Of a DNA stretch of 64,000 nt, positions 15,376 to 22,709 are shown one piece after another. The position numbers and the translations under genes were made by a program. This DNA is from Haloferax litoreum. GTDB lineage: Archaea > Halobacteriota > Halobacteria > Halobacteriales > Haloferacaceae. Numbering within the stretch: position 1 is the stretch's first letter; the number at the start of each line of letters is the position of its first letter. The stretch is from assembly GCF_009674605.1 (NCBI RefSeq), contig NZ_WKJO01000001.1, positions 868,001 to 932,000 of the forward strand, in the 5' to 3' direction. The notes beneath the pieces are model-generated. The model ran no database searches. It had not been told where the DNA came from and worked only from the letters and a program-made list of their open reading frames with translations.

Positions 15376-16692
15376 GTGAACTTCGACGTACGCGACTCGC
15401 TGTTGGTCCGCAACGCGAACGTTCGGCGGTTGATTCTCGGCCGCCTCGTCACGAACGCCGGCGACAGCGTCTACGCTATCGCAGCGATGTGGTTAGTGTA
15501 CGACCTCACCGGGTCGTCGGCGTACACCGGTCTCGCCGGATTCCTCACGATGGCCCCGCAAGCGATGCAGGTGCTGGCAGGACCACTCGTGGACCGCTGG
15601 TCGATACGCCGTATCCTCGTCGGCACGCAACTCACGCAGGCAGTGCTGGTTCTCGTGATTCCCCTCGCTGACTTCCTCGGCCACCTCTCCGTCTGGGTCG
15701 TGCTCACCGTGATGCCACTCGTCTCGCTTCTGAACCAACTCGTCTACCCGGCGCAGTCGGCAGTGGTCCCTCGTCTCGTGGACGACGACGACCTCGTGGC
15801 GGCGAACTCCCTCCTCTCGTTGTCGTATCAGGGCGTCGATTTAGCCTTCAACGCGGTCGCCGGCGTACTCATCGCCGCGACGAGTGCGGTGACGCTCTAC
15901 CTCGTCGATTCGGTGTCGTTCGCCATCGCGGCGGGCTTGTTCGTTCGACTCTCGATTCCGTCCACTGCCGACGGCACGGTCGGTGAAAACCGAAACGAGG
16001 CTGAGGCCGCAGTCGATGCCGTCTCCGATGGGGGAACAGACGAATCCGCTGGCGACGACGAAGCGGTGCAGACGGGATACGTGTCCGACCTTCAGGCCGG
16101 ACTTGGATTCGTCCGCGGAAGCATCCTTCTCCCACTGCTCGTGAGCGGACTCGTCGTCAACGGAGTCCTCGGTGGTGTCTGGGCGACGATGCCCGCGTTC
16201 GCCGACGCACGAGGTGGCCCAGAAGCGTACGGATTCCTCATGGCGGCCATCGCAGGCGGGATGCTCGTTGGCGCGGTGGGTGCCTCGACGTTCGACCACC
16301 TCCCGTTCGGGTCGCTCACGATTGGACTGTTCGTCTTCAGCGGCGTGGGATGGCTCGTGGCTATCGCTGTGCCCTCGCTCGCCGGAACCGTCGCCTTCCT
16401 CGCACTCGCGACGGTCCCTCTCGGTATCTCGAACGTCCTCTCGGTCGCGATGATTCAATCACTCGTCCCCGAATCACTCCTCGGACGGGTGATGGCCACC
16501 GTCGGGAGTCTCTCGACGCTGATGATGCCCGTCGGGTCAGCACTGGGTGGGTTCCTCGGCGACTACGTGGGTTCCACGAGTGTCGTCGCCGCGGGTGGTG
16601 TCGGACTCCTGTTCGTCGCCGTCTACGTCGTCGCTCTCCCGACGCTCAGACGACTCCCACCAATCGGAGATATCGAGACGCTCTCGGCGTGA
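15376..16692 (+). CDS. MFS transporter (MFS_3 type)
   Basis: 438 residues with about twelve membrane segments in two halves, separated by a hydrophilic acidic loop near residues 195-235. The N-terminal GRLVTNAGDSVYAIAAMWLVYDLTG and the loop LVDRWSIRRILVGTQ between helices 2 and 3 are typical of MFS exporters of the MacA/enterobactin-exporter type. Substrate unknown; efflux is likely. The start is one of two overlapping GTG codons (15374 or 15376); the second is in frame. A TATA-like CATTTATC near 15342 may drive it separately from the CPBP gene. Confidence 0.9.
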   Translation: MNFDVRDSLLVRNANVRRLILGRLVTNAGDSVYAIAAMWLVYDLTGSSAYTGLAGFLTMAPQAMQVLAGPLVDRWSIRRILVGTQLTQAVLVLVIPLADFLGHLSVWVVLTVMPLVSLLNQLVYPAQSAVVPRLVDDDDLVAANSLLSLSYQGVDLAFNAVAGVLIAATSAVTLYLVDSVSFAIAAGLFVRLSIPSTADGTVGENRNEAEAAVDAVSDGGTDESAGDDEAVQTGYVSDLQAGLGFVRGSILLPLLVSGLVVNGVLGGVWATMPAFADARGGPEAYGFLMAAIAGGMLVGAVGASTFDHLPFGSLTIGLFVFSGVGWLVAIAVPSLAGTVAFLALATVPLGISNVLSVAMIQSLVPESLLGRVMATVGSLSTLMMPVGSALGGFLGDYVGSTSVVAAGGVGLLFVAVYVVALPTLRRLPPIGDIETLSA

Positions 16693-16784
16693 CGACCGGG
16701 TGCAGGTACGTCGGCGCGTGCGACTGAGGCACGTAGCGCCCCTGCGAGCGAACGCTTAAACCGCTCCACCGGGTATCCACCCCT

Positions 16785-17327
16785 ATGCAGCACGTCAAGG
16801 TGCCGCAGGACCGTATTGGTGTTCTCATCGGCGAAGGTGGCTCGACGCTCCGAGAAATCGAGAGTCGAGCGGAGGTTCGACTCGACGTCGACTCCGAAAA
16901 CGGCAGCGTCGCAATCGACAGCGTCGGCGACCCCGTCCTCGGGATGGTCGCCCCCGACGTCGTCCGCGCCGTGGGCCGTGGCTTCGCCCCCGAGGATGCC
17001 ATGTCGCTCCTCGACGACGAGATGATGATGTTCGAACTCATCGAAATCGACCGGCACACCCGAAACAAGAACGACATGCGTCGCCAGAAGGGCCGACTCA
17101 TCGGCGAGAACGGTCGCACCCGCGAACTCATGGAAGAACTGACTGGCGCGGACGTAGTCATCTACGGGTCGACGCTCGGCATCATCGGCCAACCCGAGGA
17201 AGTCGAAGTCGTCCGCCGCGCCGTCGAGATGATTCTCGACGGTGCGCCACACGGCGCCGTCTACTCGTACCTCGAACGCAAGCACAACGAACTGACCCGC
17301 GACTTCAGCGTTCGCCAGAACAACTGA
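16785..17327 (+). CDS. KH-domain RNA-binding protein, Dim2/Pno1 type
   Basis: 180 residues with two KH domains. The first has VPQDRIGVLIGEGGS (residues 5-19), the second KGRLIGENGRTRELME (about 102-117), both with the GxxG RNA-binding loop. Eukaryotic Pno1/Dim2 and the archaeal homologue act in 3'-end maturation of small-subunit rRNA, and the archaeal gene usually follows RIO1. A TATA-like CTTAAACC at about 16755-16762 is centred 27 nt before the ATG, so it has its own leaderless promoter, which fits its separation from rio1 by two inserted genes. Confidence 0.93.
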   Translation: MQHVKVPQDRIGVLIGEGGSTLREIESRAEVRLDVDSENGSVAIDSVGDPVLGMVAPDVVRAVGRGFAPEDAMSLLDDEMMMFELIEIDRHTRNKNDMRRQKGRLIGENGRTRELMEELTGADVVIYGSTLGIIGQPEEVEVVRRAVEMILDGAPHGAVYSYLERKHNELTRDFSVRQNN

Positions 17328-17636
17328 GACGCCACCGCTGTGGGGCCATTCGGCCACCGCAATATCACCCGAGGGCACCGCTCCCGCGGTCCTGACCCAC
17401 CGTATCGTCTTTTCCAAGACTTCGTACCGAGAACCACGTCTCCACAGTTCGAGACGAGAGACGTGGGACCTACCGTCGACATCGACGGCGGACCCGTCAT
17501 CGACGACGCCGACCCCCTTCGCTGGCACACGCCGAGGCTGACTTCGTATTCGTTGATAAACCCACGTAATCGACCGGCGTCGGAGGGGAGTGACTGCGCC
17601 ACCGTGTTGCGTTTTGACATACCACTAAACACAACC

Positions 17637-17643
17637 TTTTTAT
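17637..17643 (+). promoter_or_regulatory. Thermosome promoter (BRE + TATA)
   Basis: The run TTTTTATA is preceded by an AACACAACC BRE-like sequence. Its centre is about 26 nt before 17667, next to the ATG candidates at 17665 and 17671, so the transcript is essentially leaderless. Thermosome genes of Haloferax are known to be heat-inducible from such short promoters. The rest of the 343-nt gap 17328-17670 shows no supportable gene. Confidence 0.75.
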
Positions 17644-17670
17644 AGAATCACAAACAATCAGGCGATGACT

Positions 17671-19350
17671 ATGAGCCAGCGAATGCAGCAGGGTCAGCCC
17701 ATGATCATTCTGGGCGAGGACTCGCAGCGCACATCCGGTCAGGATGCGCAGTCGATGAACATCACGGCCGGAAAGGCCGTTGCCGAGGCCGTACGCACCA
17801 CGCTCGGCCCCAAGGGGATGGACAAGATGCTCGTCGATTCGTCGGGCCAGGTCGTCGTCACGAACGACGGCGTCACCATCCTCAAGGAGATGGACATCGA
17901 CCACCCCGCGGCCAACATGATCGTCGAAGTCTCCGAGACGCAGGAGACGGAAGTCGGAGACGGCACGACGACGGCCGTCATCATCGCGGGTGAACTCCTC
18001 GACCAGGCCGAGGACCTCCTCGAGTCTGACGTTCACGCGACCACCATCGCACAGGGGTACCGTCAGGCCGCCGAGAAGGCCAAGGAAGTCCTCGAATCGA
18101 ACGCTATCGAGGTCACCGAGGACGACCGCGAGACCCTCACGAAGATTGCCGCCACGGCGATGACGGGCAAGGGCGCAGAGTCCGCGAAGGACCTGCTCGC
18201 CGAACTCGTCGTCGACGCCGTCCTCGCAGTGCAGGACGACGACGGCATCGACACGGACAACGTCTCCGTGGAGAAAGTCGTCGGCGGTTCCATCAACAAC
18301 TCCGAACTCGTCGAAGGCGTCATCGTCGACAAGACGCGCGTCGACGAGAACATGCCGTACGCAGTCGAAGACGCGAACGTCGCTATCCTCGACGACGCAC
18401 TCGAAGTCCGCGAGACCGAAATCGACGCCGAAGTCAACGTCACGGACCCCGACCAACTTCAGCAGTTCCTCGATCAGGAAGAAAAACAGCTGAAAGAGAT
18501 GGTCGACAAACTCGTCGAGGTCGGCGCAGACGCCGTCTTCGTCGGTGACGGCATCGACGACATGGCGCAGCACTACCTCGCCAAGGAGGGCATCCTCGCG
18601 GTCCGCCGCGCCAAGTCCTCCGACCTCAAGCGTCTCGCCCGCGCCACGGGCGGCCGCGTCGTCAGCAACCTCGACGACATCGAGGAAGACGACCTCGGCT
18701 TCGCCGGGTCCGTCGCACAGAAGGACGTCGGTGGCGACGAGCGCATCTTCGTCGAAGACGTCGAAGACGCCAAGTCCGTCACGCTCATCCTCCGCGGCGG
18801 CACGGAACACGTCGTCGACGAACTCGAACGCGCTATCGAGGACTCCCTCGGCGTCGTCCGCACGACGCTCGAAGACGGCAAGGTCCTGCCCGGTGGCGGT
18901 GCCCCCGAGACGGAACTCTCGCTCGTCCTGCGCGAATTCGCTGACTCCGTCGGTGGCCGCGAACAACTCGCCATCGAAGCCTTCGCCGAAGCGCTCGACA
19001 TCATCCCACGCACGCTCGCCGAGAACGCTGGTCTCGACCCCATCGACTCCCTCGTCGACCTTCGCTCCCGCCACGACGGCGGCGAGTTCCCTGCCGGCCT
19101 CGACGCCTACACGGGCGACATCATCGACATGGAAGCAGAGGGCGTCGTCGAACCCCTCCGCGTGAAGACGCAGGCCATCGAGTCCGCAACCGAAGCCGCC
19201 GTCATGATTCTCCGCATCGACGACGTCATCGCTGCTGGCGACCTCTCCGGTGGCCAGACCGGCGACGACGACGACGAAGGCGGCGCACCCGGCGGTATGG
19301 GTGGCATGGGCGGCATGGGCGGTATGGGCGGCATGGGCGGTGCGATGTGA
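17671..19350 (+). CDS. cct1: Thermosome subunit (group II chaperonin, Cct1 type)
   Basis: 559 residues. ATP-driven cytosolic chaperonin subunit that builds the double-ring thermosome. The GDGTTT phosphate-binding motif is near residues 90-95, the N-terminal [13 protein letters not shown] is canonical, and [10 protein letters not shown] near 410 belongs to the second equatorial part. The C-terminus is a GGM-repeat tail projecting into the cavity. The N-terminus ([20 protein letters not shown]) matches what I recall of Haloferax volcanii Cct1, which decides the ATG at 17671 over 17665. It is monocistronic, with its own promoter and a poly-T terminator. Confidence 0.97.
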   Translation: MSQRMQQGQPMIILGEDSQRTSGQDAQSMNITAGKAVAEAVRTTLGPKGMDKMLVDSSGQVVVTNDGVTILKEMDIDHPAANMIVEVSETQETEVGDGTTTAVIIAGELLDQAEDLLESDVHATTIAQGYRQAAEKAKEVLESNAIEVTEDDRETLTKIAATAMTGKGAESAKDLLAELVVDAVLAVQDDDGIDTDNVSVEKVVGGSINNSELVEGVIVDKTRVDENMPYAVEDANVAILDDALEVRETEIDAEVNVTDPDQLQQFLDQEEKQLKEMVDKLVEVGADAVFVGDGIDDMAQHYLAKEGILAVRRAKSSDLKRLARATGGRVVSNLDDIEEDDLGFAGSVAQKDVGGDERIFVEDVEDAKSVTLILRGGTEHVVDELERAIEDSLGVVRTTLEDGKVLPGGGAPETELSLVLREFADSVGGREQLAIEAFAEALDIIPRTLAENAGLDPIDSLVDLRSRHDGGEFPAGLDAYTGDIIDMEAEGVVEPLRVKTQAIESATEAAVMILRIDDVIAAGDLSGGQTGDDDDEGGAPGGMGGMGGMGGMGGMGGAM

Positions 19351-19426
19351 GCACCCCCGGATAGGCCTACACCACTCACCCCCTGACCCACGCATCGACT
19401 CGAAACGTCGGCCCGATTTCGCACCG

Positions 19427-19432
19427 TTTTTT
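19427..19432 (+). terminator. Poly-T terminator after thermosome
   Basis: A run of six T residues about 75 nt after the stop codon, preceded by GC-rich sequence, is the typical archaeal oligo-T termination signal. The remaining gap to 19657 holds only a TATA-like sequence near 19620-19632 ahead of the next gene. Confidence 0.5.
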
Positions 19433-19657
19433 CTGGCTTCACGTCCGAGAGCGACGCCCACACCGTGAGAATCGCGGTTTGCGTGGCGTTAATCGAGTGC
19501 CGACGCCGAGATATCGGATTCAGTGCGCCAGAGTGTTGTATTTCTCCAGAGATTCCGAATAAAAGTGTACAAAACATTCTAAAACCGCGGTTATGGTGTT
19601 CGAAACGTCGGTGGGAGAATCTATACTTATACCCCGTGGCAACCACTGACAACGTGT

Positions 19658-20071
19658 ATGTCCCAAACCGAGACAACGGAGTCCTCCGCCGTCTCGGACG
19701 CCACCGACCCACCGAGACGACCCCAATTCCTCGCTGTCGTCGGTTCCCGCGTCTCCGAGGCGGCCTCCGTCGCCGCCACCGTAGCCCCTCACGTGTCTCC
19801 GCTCGTCTGCGCTCCGCACAGCACGTCGCCGTCACGTCTCCGCGCGACGTTCGCCGCGATGCGCCAGCCAGATACCCCCTTCGTCGTCGCAACAGACAGC
19901 GCCGCCGCCGTCCGCGACGCCGACAAAGTCCTCGTTACCGACGGCGGAATCGTCGTCGAAGACGGGACCCCCGCTGACCTCCTCGCCGTACCCGGACTCT
20001 TCGCCCAGCGGTACGGCGACGAAATCGGCGCGAACTTCTCCGACCCGGGGAAGGACGTCGCCGACGAGTGA
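19658..20071 (+). CDS. Hypothetical protein resembling the end of an ABC ATPase, without Walker motifs
   Basis: 137 residues. The C-terminal half (about 75-125) reads FVVATDSAAAVRDADKVLVT, then DGGIVVEDGTPADLL, then FAQRYGDEI. This follows the order of an ABC nucleotide-binding domain after its Walker B: H-loop region, 'RDADRI', 'DDGRIVEEGTHEELL' and 'YARLY'. No Walker A, signature or Walker B motif is present, and Thr/Asp replaces the H-loop histidine. The first 35 residues are Ser/Thr/Glu-rich, and the next part (QFLAVVGSRVSEAASVAATVAPH) is unclear. It may be a domesticated fragment; no ATPase activity is expected. It lies between the thermosome and the small-gene array. Confidence 0.7.
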   Translation: MSQTETTESSAVSDATDPPRRPQFLAVVGSRVSEAASVAATVAPHVSPLVCAPHSTSPSRLRATFAAMRQPDTPFVVATDSAAAVRDADKVLVTDGGIVVEDGTPADLLAVPGLFAQRYGDEIGANFSDPGKDVADE

Positions 20072-20120
20072 CGAACCGGCCCTCCAAACATTCTCGGTGT
20101 TTCGCGTGGTAGCCACTGGC

Positions 20121-20228
20121 ATGGGTGACAGAGCGTGTTACCGCGAGTTCTGTCCGGACTGCGACGCGCAGGTGACCATCGTGGACGAGGTGTGCCCAGA
20201 GTGCGGACGAGAGTTGGAACTGAAGTAG
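20121..20228 (+). CDS. 35-residue zinc-ribbon microprotein
   Basis: ATG at 20121 to TAG at 20226-20228. The product begins MGDRACYREFCPDC and ends with VCPECGRELELK. The two knuckles CPDC and CPEC, about 16 residues apart, form a complete four-cysteine zinc ribbon. Small zinc-finger proteins of this size are common in haloarchaea and several are expressed. Repeat copy E begins about four bases after the stop codon. No separate promoter is obvious, so it could be read from the gene upstream. Function unknown. Confidence 0.75.
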   Translation: MGDRACYREFCPDCDAQVTIVDEVCPECGRELELK

Positions 20229-20231
20229 GAT

Positions 20232-20295
20232 TTCACGACTCTGTCGAAACCCTCAGTCGCTGATAGTTTATCGAGGCCGTGCTGAACTCAGGGCG
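20232..20295 (+). repeat. Palindromic repeat, copy E (left end missing)
   Basis: It aligns with the inner and right-hand part of copies A and B: TCACG, then CTGTCGA-like, then a GATAGTTT segment, then GTGCTGAACTCAGGGCG. The left CACCCTCT-TGTG end is absent because the coding region of the zinc-ribbon gene stops just before it. Same orientation as copies A, B and D. Confidence 0.65.
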
Positions 20296-20397
20296 CTAGT
20301 CGGTCACTCGACGTTGCTGGTCTTGATGTTCGGTATGGGGATTATTATTATAACTCCCACAAGGGCTATCACTCCATAGAAGTCATATAACTAACAC

Positions 20398-20544
20398 ATG
20401 AAGTTCATCTACATCGCTATCGCCGGTGCGGTTTTTGCACTAATATCGCTCCCACTCGGCCTCATGCTAATCATTGTGGGACTGTCATTGCATTTCTTTC
20501 AAAAGTACAACTCTCGCCGCCTTGATGAAGCGGGTGAACGATAG
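20398..20544 (+). CDS. 48-residue hydrophobic membrane protein
   Basis: ATG at 20398, TAG at 20542-20544. The product has a membrane-spanning region of about 30 residues (MKFIYIAIAGAVFALISLPL then GLMLIIVGLSLHFF), possibly two short helices around a Leu-Pro turn, and a charged tail (QKYNSRRLDEAGER). Codon use is less GC-rich than in the core genes. A TATA-like CATATAAC lies just before the start. It is the first of three small hydrophobic genes, on the same strand and separated by copies of one repeat. Too short for a family assignment; size and hydrophobicity allow a toxin or small regulator, but nothing shows it. Confidence 0.6.
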   Translation: MKFIYIAIAGAVFALISLPLGLMLIIVGLSLHFFQKYNSRRLDEAGER

Positions 20545-20622
20545 AAAACCACGGGGGTAACTATGCACACCTATCTAGCGGCTGTTTCGTCACTGGTCGC
20601 GTGAAACGAACATCGAAGTCTT

Positions 20623-20703
20623 GCTGAACTCACCCTCTGAATGTGTCACGCCACTTCTGACAGCATCCGGTGAGGTTTCAGCGGGCGTGCTGAATACAGG
20701 GCG
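20623..20703 (+). repeat. Palindromic repeat, full copy A
   Basis: It runs from GCTGAACTCACCCTCTG to GTGCTGAATACAGGGCG, about 81 bp. Inner arms pair perfectly: CACGCC at 20647-20652 with GGCGTG at 20684-20689; the outer CCCT and AGGG ends also face each other. It aligns with copy B along its length with scattered changes. In B the inner stem has changed sequence but is still paired. Confidence 0.8.
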
Positions 20704-20753
20704 TGAATAGATCAATGAATTGCCTTTTTGTAAGGTGCGTCTAAGTATCGGAC

Positions 20754-20900
20754 ATGTCCCAGCCACACCCAATTGAAGTCTTCATTCCCGTGGTATTCTT
20801 CGGTGGTATCGGCTATCTGGTGGCGGGTCCCTTTGCAGCAGGTGCGGGAGTAGTCGTGGGTGCTGCAATGGGAACTGCATTTGGAAAATCAGAGTCGTAG
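20754..20900 (+). CDS. 48-residue Gly/Ala-rich membrane protein
   Basis: ATG at 20754, TAG at 20898-20900. After a short polar start (MSQPHPIEVF) come two hydrophobic stretches, IPVVFFGGIGYLVAG and AAGAGVVVGAAMGTAFG, joined by a Pro-Phe turn, and the end is GKSESD-like (GKSES). The glycine-rich second helix resembles helices of pore- or membrane-inserting peptides, but no family was recognised. Repeat copy A is upstream and copy B begins three to four bases after the stop. Same strand as its neighbours in the array. Confidence 0.6.
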   Translation: MSQPHPIEVFIPVVFFGGIGYLVAGPFAAGAGVVVGAAMGTAFGKSES

Positions 20901-20903
20901 CCC

Positions 20904-20986
20904 GTACTGAATACACCCTCTCTCTGTGTCACGCCGCATCTGACAGAACTTGGTGATTTTTCTGCGGTCGTGTTGAATAGAGGGAG
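20904..20986 (+). repeat. Palindromic repeat, full copy B
   Basis: About 83 bp from GTACTGAATACACCCTCT to GTTGAATAGAGGGAG. Three arms face each other: CCCTCT at 20916-20921 with AGAGGG at 20979-20984, CACG at 20930-20933 with CGTG at 20969-20972, and CCGCA at 20934-20938 with TGCGG at 20963-20967. The TATA-like CTTATAAA immediately after it could serve the next small gene. Confidence 0.8.
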
Positions 20987-21030
20987 CTTATAAATCATAG
21001 GAGAGTGACAGAAAAACAGGTCCTCGCATC

Positions 21031-21198
21031 ATGGATAATCGAAAAATCCGAGGCGCGGTATTCCTTATTATTGGCCTCGGCCTGCTAATTAGTGCTATCA
21101 CCCAATTGTTAGGTTGGGTTGTGATTACGCTACCTCCAATCGTCTATCTCGTACTGGGGATTGGCATGTTCATTTACGGGCTGTTGCAAGCCACGTAA
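21031..21198 (+). CDS. 55-residue two-helix membrane protein
   Basis: ATG at 21031, TAA at 21196-21198. A basic start (MDNRKIRGAV) precedes two hydrophobic helices, FLIIGLGLLISAITQLLGWV and IVYLVLGIGMFIYGLLQ, separated by ITLPP. By the positive-inside rule, both ends are probably cytoplasmic. A TATA-like box (about 20987-20994) lies 40 nt upstream, at the end of repeat copy B. Repeat copy D begins within five bases of the stop. Unrelated in sequence to the two other small membrane proteins of the array as far as I can see. Function unknown. Confidence 0.6.
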   Translation: MDNRKIRGAVFLIIGLGLLISAITQLLGWVVITLPPIVYLVLGIGMFIYGLLQAT

Positions 21199-21202
21199 CT
21201 GC

Positions 21203-21263
21203 AAGACGAATCCTCTGTCTGTGTCACGGTAATCCTGTCAATTTCTGAGTATTTCAACAGAGC
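21203..21263 (+). repeat. Palindromic repeat, short copy D
   Basis: It contains the family core TCTGTGTCACG and ends TTTCAACAGAGCC. The end arms pair: CTCTGT at 21213-21218 with ACAGAG at 21257-21262. Closest to copy C at 11337-11400. It closes the array on the side of the tRNA gene. The rest of 21264-21523 contains tRNA 3'-end copies and GAGCGAAGCGAG-type simple sequence but no gene. Confidence 0.75.
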
Positions 21264-21342
21264 CGATTCCCCGAAGAGTTCGAATCCCGCGCGAGTGCGT
21301 TCCAACACGACTCGCGTCCGCTCAGCGGTCTTCACAACAACA

Positions 21343-21355
21343 GAGCGCGACGGGA
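21343..21355 (-). repeat. Partial copy of the tRNA-Arg 3' end
   Basis: GAGCGCGACGGGA repeats the first 13 bases of 21525-21545, the acceptor and T-arm end of the tRNA gene read on the plus strand, before it diverges. Possible remnant of an integration site. Confidence 0.45.
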
Positions 21356-21417
21356 CTCTCGTGAACGAAGTGAACGAGAGTCAGGAGCGCTCGCTGAACG
21401 AGCGAAGCGAGAGAAGC

Positions 21418-21438
21418 GAGCGCGACGGGATTCGAACC
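21418..21438 (-). repeat. 21-bp exact copy of the tRNA-Arg 3' end (att-like)
   Basis: These 21 bases are identical to 21525-21545, covering the 3' acceptor strand and T-arm of tRNA-Arg. Integrases of archaeal proviruses and plasmids recombine at such tRNA 3' ends and leave a direct repeat; the spacing here is only 107 nt, so an integrated element would have been lost or is very short. Confidence 0.55.
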
Positions 21439-21523
21439 GGACCGAGACTCGCGTCGCTCGTCTCGTAGGATTCGAATCCCGCCGGTGCCGTTATCACTGC
21501 TCGCTGTCGCTCGCAGAGAATAA

Positions 21524-21597
21524 CGAGCGCGACGGGATTCGAACCCGCGGCCGTCGGATTAGAAGTCCGACGCTCTGTCCAACTGAGCTACGCGCCC
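21524..21597 (-). tRNA. tRNA-Arg (anticodon UCU)
   Basis: The minus strand folds as a complete cloverleaf. The acceptor GGGCGCG pairs with CGCGCTC (one G-U), D-stem GCTC/GAGC, anticodon stem TCGGA/TCCGA with loop CTTCTAA giving anticodon TCT, and T-stem GCGGG/CCCGT around TTCGAAT (one G-U). No intron is present in the anticodon loop and CCA is not encoded. Discriminator G at 21524. It reads AGA codons, rare in GC-rich haloarchaeal genes. Its 3' side faces the small-gene array, where copies of its end occur. Confidence 0.95.
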
Positions 21598-21640
21598 TCG
21601 TATCTCAAAAACAGGTGCCAAATGAAAAACGAATCGGCTT

Positions 21641-22018
21641 CTACCCGTCGAATCGGTACAGCGACGTGACCGCAGGAAGCCGATTGAACATCCAGTAGGC
21701 GATGGGGAGGCCGACGATAGTGACCGCGAAGAACGCCGCCACGTTCGCCCAGAACCAACTGAGCCACCACCCGACGAACAGGAAGTAGACGCCGCGGACG
21801 AGGAGCGACCGCTGGCCCGTTGCAGCATCGGGATTCCCGAGCGAACGCGGTTCTTTCAGCGAGAGTACCGTCGGCACGAGATTGATGAGTTTGATTCCCA
21901 GTGGCAGACCGATGATGGTCGCGTTGAGGAACCACGCGATGTTGACGACGGCGGGCGTGGCCCACCACCCGATGAACAGGAACCAGAGGATACGAACGAG
22001 GAGGGACCGCTGTTTCAT
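21641..22018 (-). CDS. YccF-domain membrane protein (two repeats)
   Basis: 125 residues from the ATG at 22018. Two tandem copies of the YccF unit: RSLLVRILWFLFIGWWATP ... IIGLPLGIKLINLVP in the first half, and RSLLVRGVYFLFVGWWLSW ... IVGLPIAYWMFNRLP in the second. Each has two hydrophobic segments, so four in total. The frame is open upstream to 22846, but that part is the shadow of the kinase-like gene opposite. The YccF family is of unknown function and is common in bacteria and haloarchaea. Divergent from the UPF0200 gene. Confidence 0.88.
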   Translation of the reverse strand: MKQRSLLVRILWFLFIGWWATPAVVNIAWFLNATIIGLPLGIKLINLVPTVLSLKEPRSLGNPDAATGQRSLLVRGVYFLFVGWWLSWFWANVAAFFAVTIVGLPIAYWMFNRLPAVTSLYRFDG

Positions 22019-22139
22019 ACCCGACACATCGTGGCGAGGGAGGAAAAGATGGGTGGGTCGGCGGAGCGTCTTCGACACATCGCGCGCCCGGAGCGACGTG
22101 AAGGGAGGGTTTAACAGCGCGAACGCGGTAACACCGCCT

Positions 22140-22709
22140 ATGAGAGTCATCGGGACGGTCGGCTTGCCCGGAAGCGGAAAGGGCGAACTCGCCGAGGTAG
22201 CCCGCGAAGCAGGCATCCCCGTCGTGACGATGGGCGACATCATCCGCGAGGAGTGTCGTGCCCGCGGCCTCGACCCCGCGACGGACCACGGGAAGATAGC
22301 GAAGGCACTCCGCGAAGAGGAAGGCGACGACGCCATCGCCGCGCGCTCGCTGCCCGTCATCGAAGACCACCTCGACGCGAACGACGTGGTGGTCGTCGAC
22401 GGCCTCCGGTCGGACGTCGAACTCGACCGCTTCCGCGACGCCTTCGGCGACGAATTCATCCTCGTGAGCGTCGAAGCACCGTTCGAAACCCGCGCCGAGC
22501 GACTCGGTGACCGCGGCCGCGACGAGAGCGACACCGACGTCGAGTCACTGAAGAAACGCGAAGCACGCGAACTCGACTTCGGGATGGGCGAGGCGATGGA
22601 CCGCGCCGACGTGGTCATCCAGAACACCGGAACCCTCGACGAATACCGCGAGACCATCACCCGATTGTTCGAAGAAGGGCCAGACGCCCTGGCTGAGGCC
22701 AACCCATGA
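22140..22709 (+). CDS. UPF0200 P-loop kinase-like protein
   Basis: 189 residues. The N-terminal VIGTVGLPGSGKGELAEVAR (Walker A GLPGSGKGE near residues 8-16) and VVTMGDIIREE resemble nucleoside-monophosphate and dephospho-CoA kinases. The arginine-containing REEEGDDAIAARSLP and VVVDGLRSDVELDRFR segments complete a kinase-like core. Archaeal dephospho-CoA kinase is a different, GTP-dependent protein, so that function should not be assumed. A TATA-like GTTTAACA at 22109-22116 is centred 27 nt before the ATG. Its TGA overlaps the start of the next gene (ATGA), so they form one operon. Confidence 0.9.
   Translation: MRVIGTVGLPGSGKGELAEVAREAGIPVVTMGDIIREECRARGLDPATDHGKIAKALREEEGDDAIAARSLPVIEDHLDANDVVVVDGLRSDVELDRFRDAFGDEFILVSVEAPFETRAERLGDRGRDESDTDVESLKKREARELDFGMGEAMDRADVVIQNTGTLDEYRETITRLFEEGPDALAEANP

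Noticed and set aside
17340-17645. Open frame of 101 codons between the KH gene and the thermosome
   Set aside because: Composition is rich in Arg and Pro and unlike haloarchaeal proteins; it ends in the thermosome promoter.
20121-21263. Classical integron or CRISPR
   Set aside because: Repeats are 60-83 bp, only partly conserved, with variable spacers that encode proteins; no attC consensus, integrase or Cas gene is present, so neither name is justified.
21361-21420. GAACGAAGTGAACGAG and GAGCGAAGCGAG simple repeats
   Set aside because: This simple sequence is common near haloarchaeal gene ends. I saw no unit structure of a CRISPR or a transposon.
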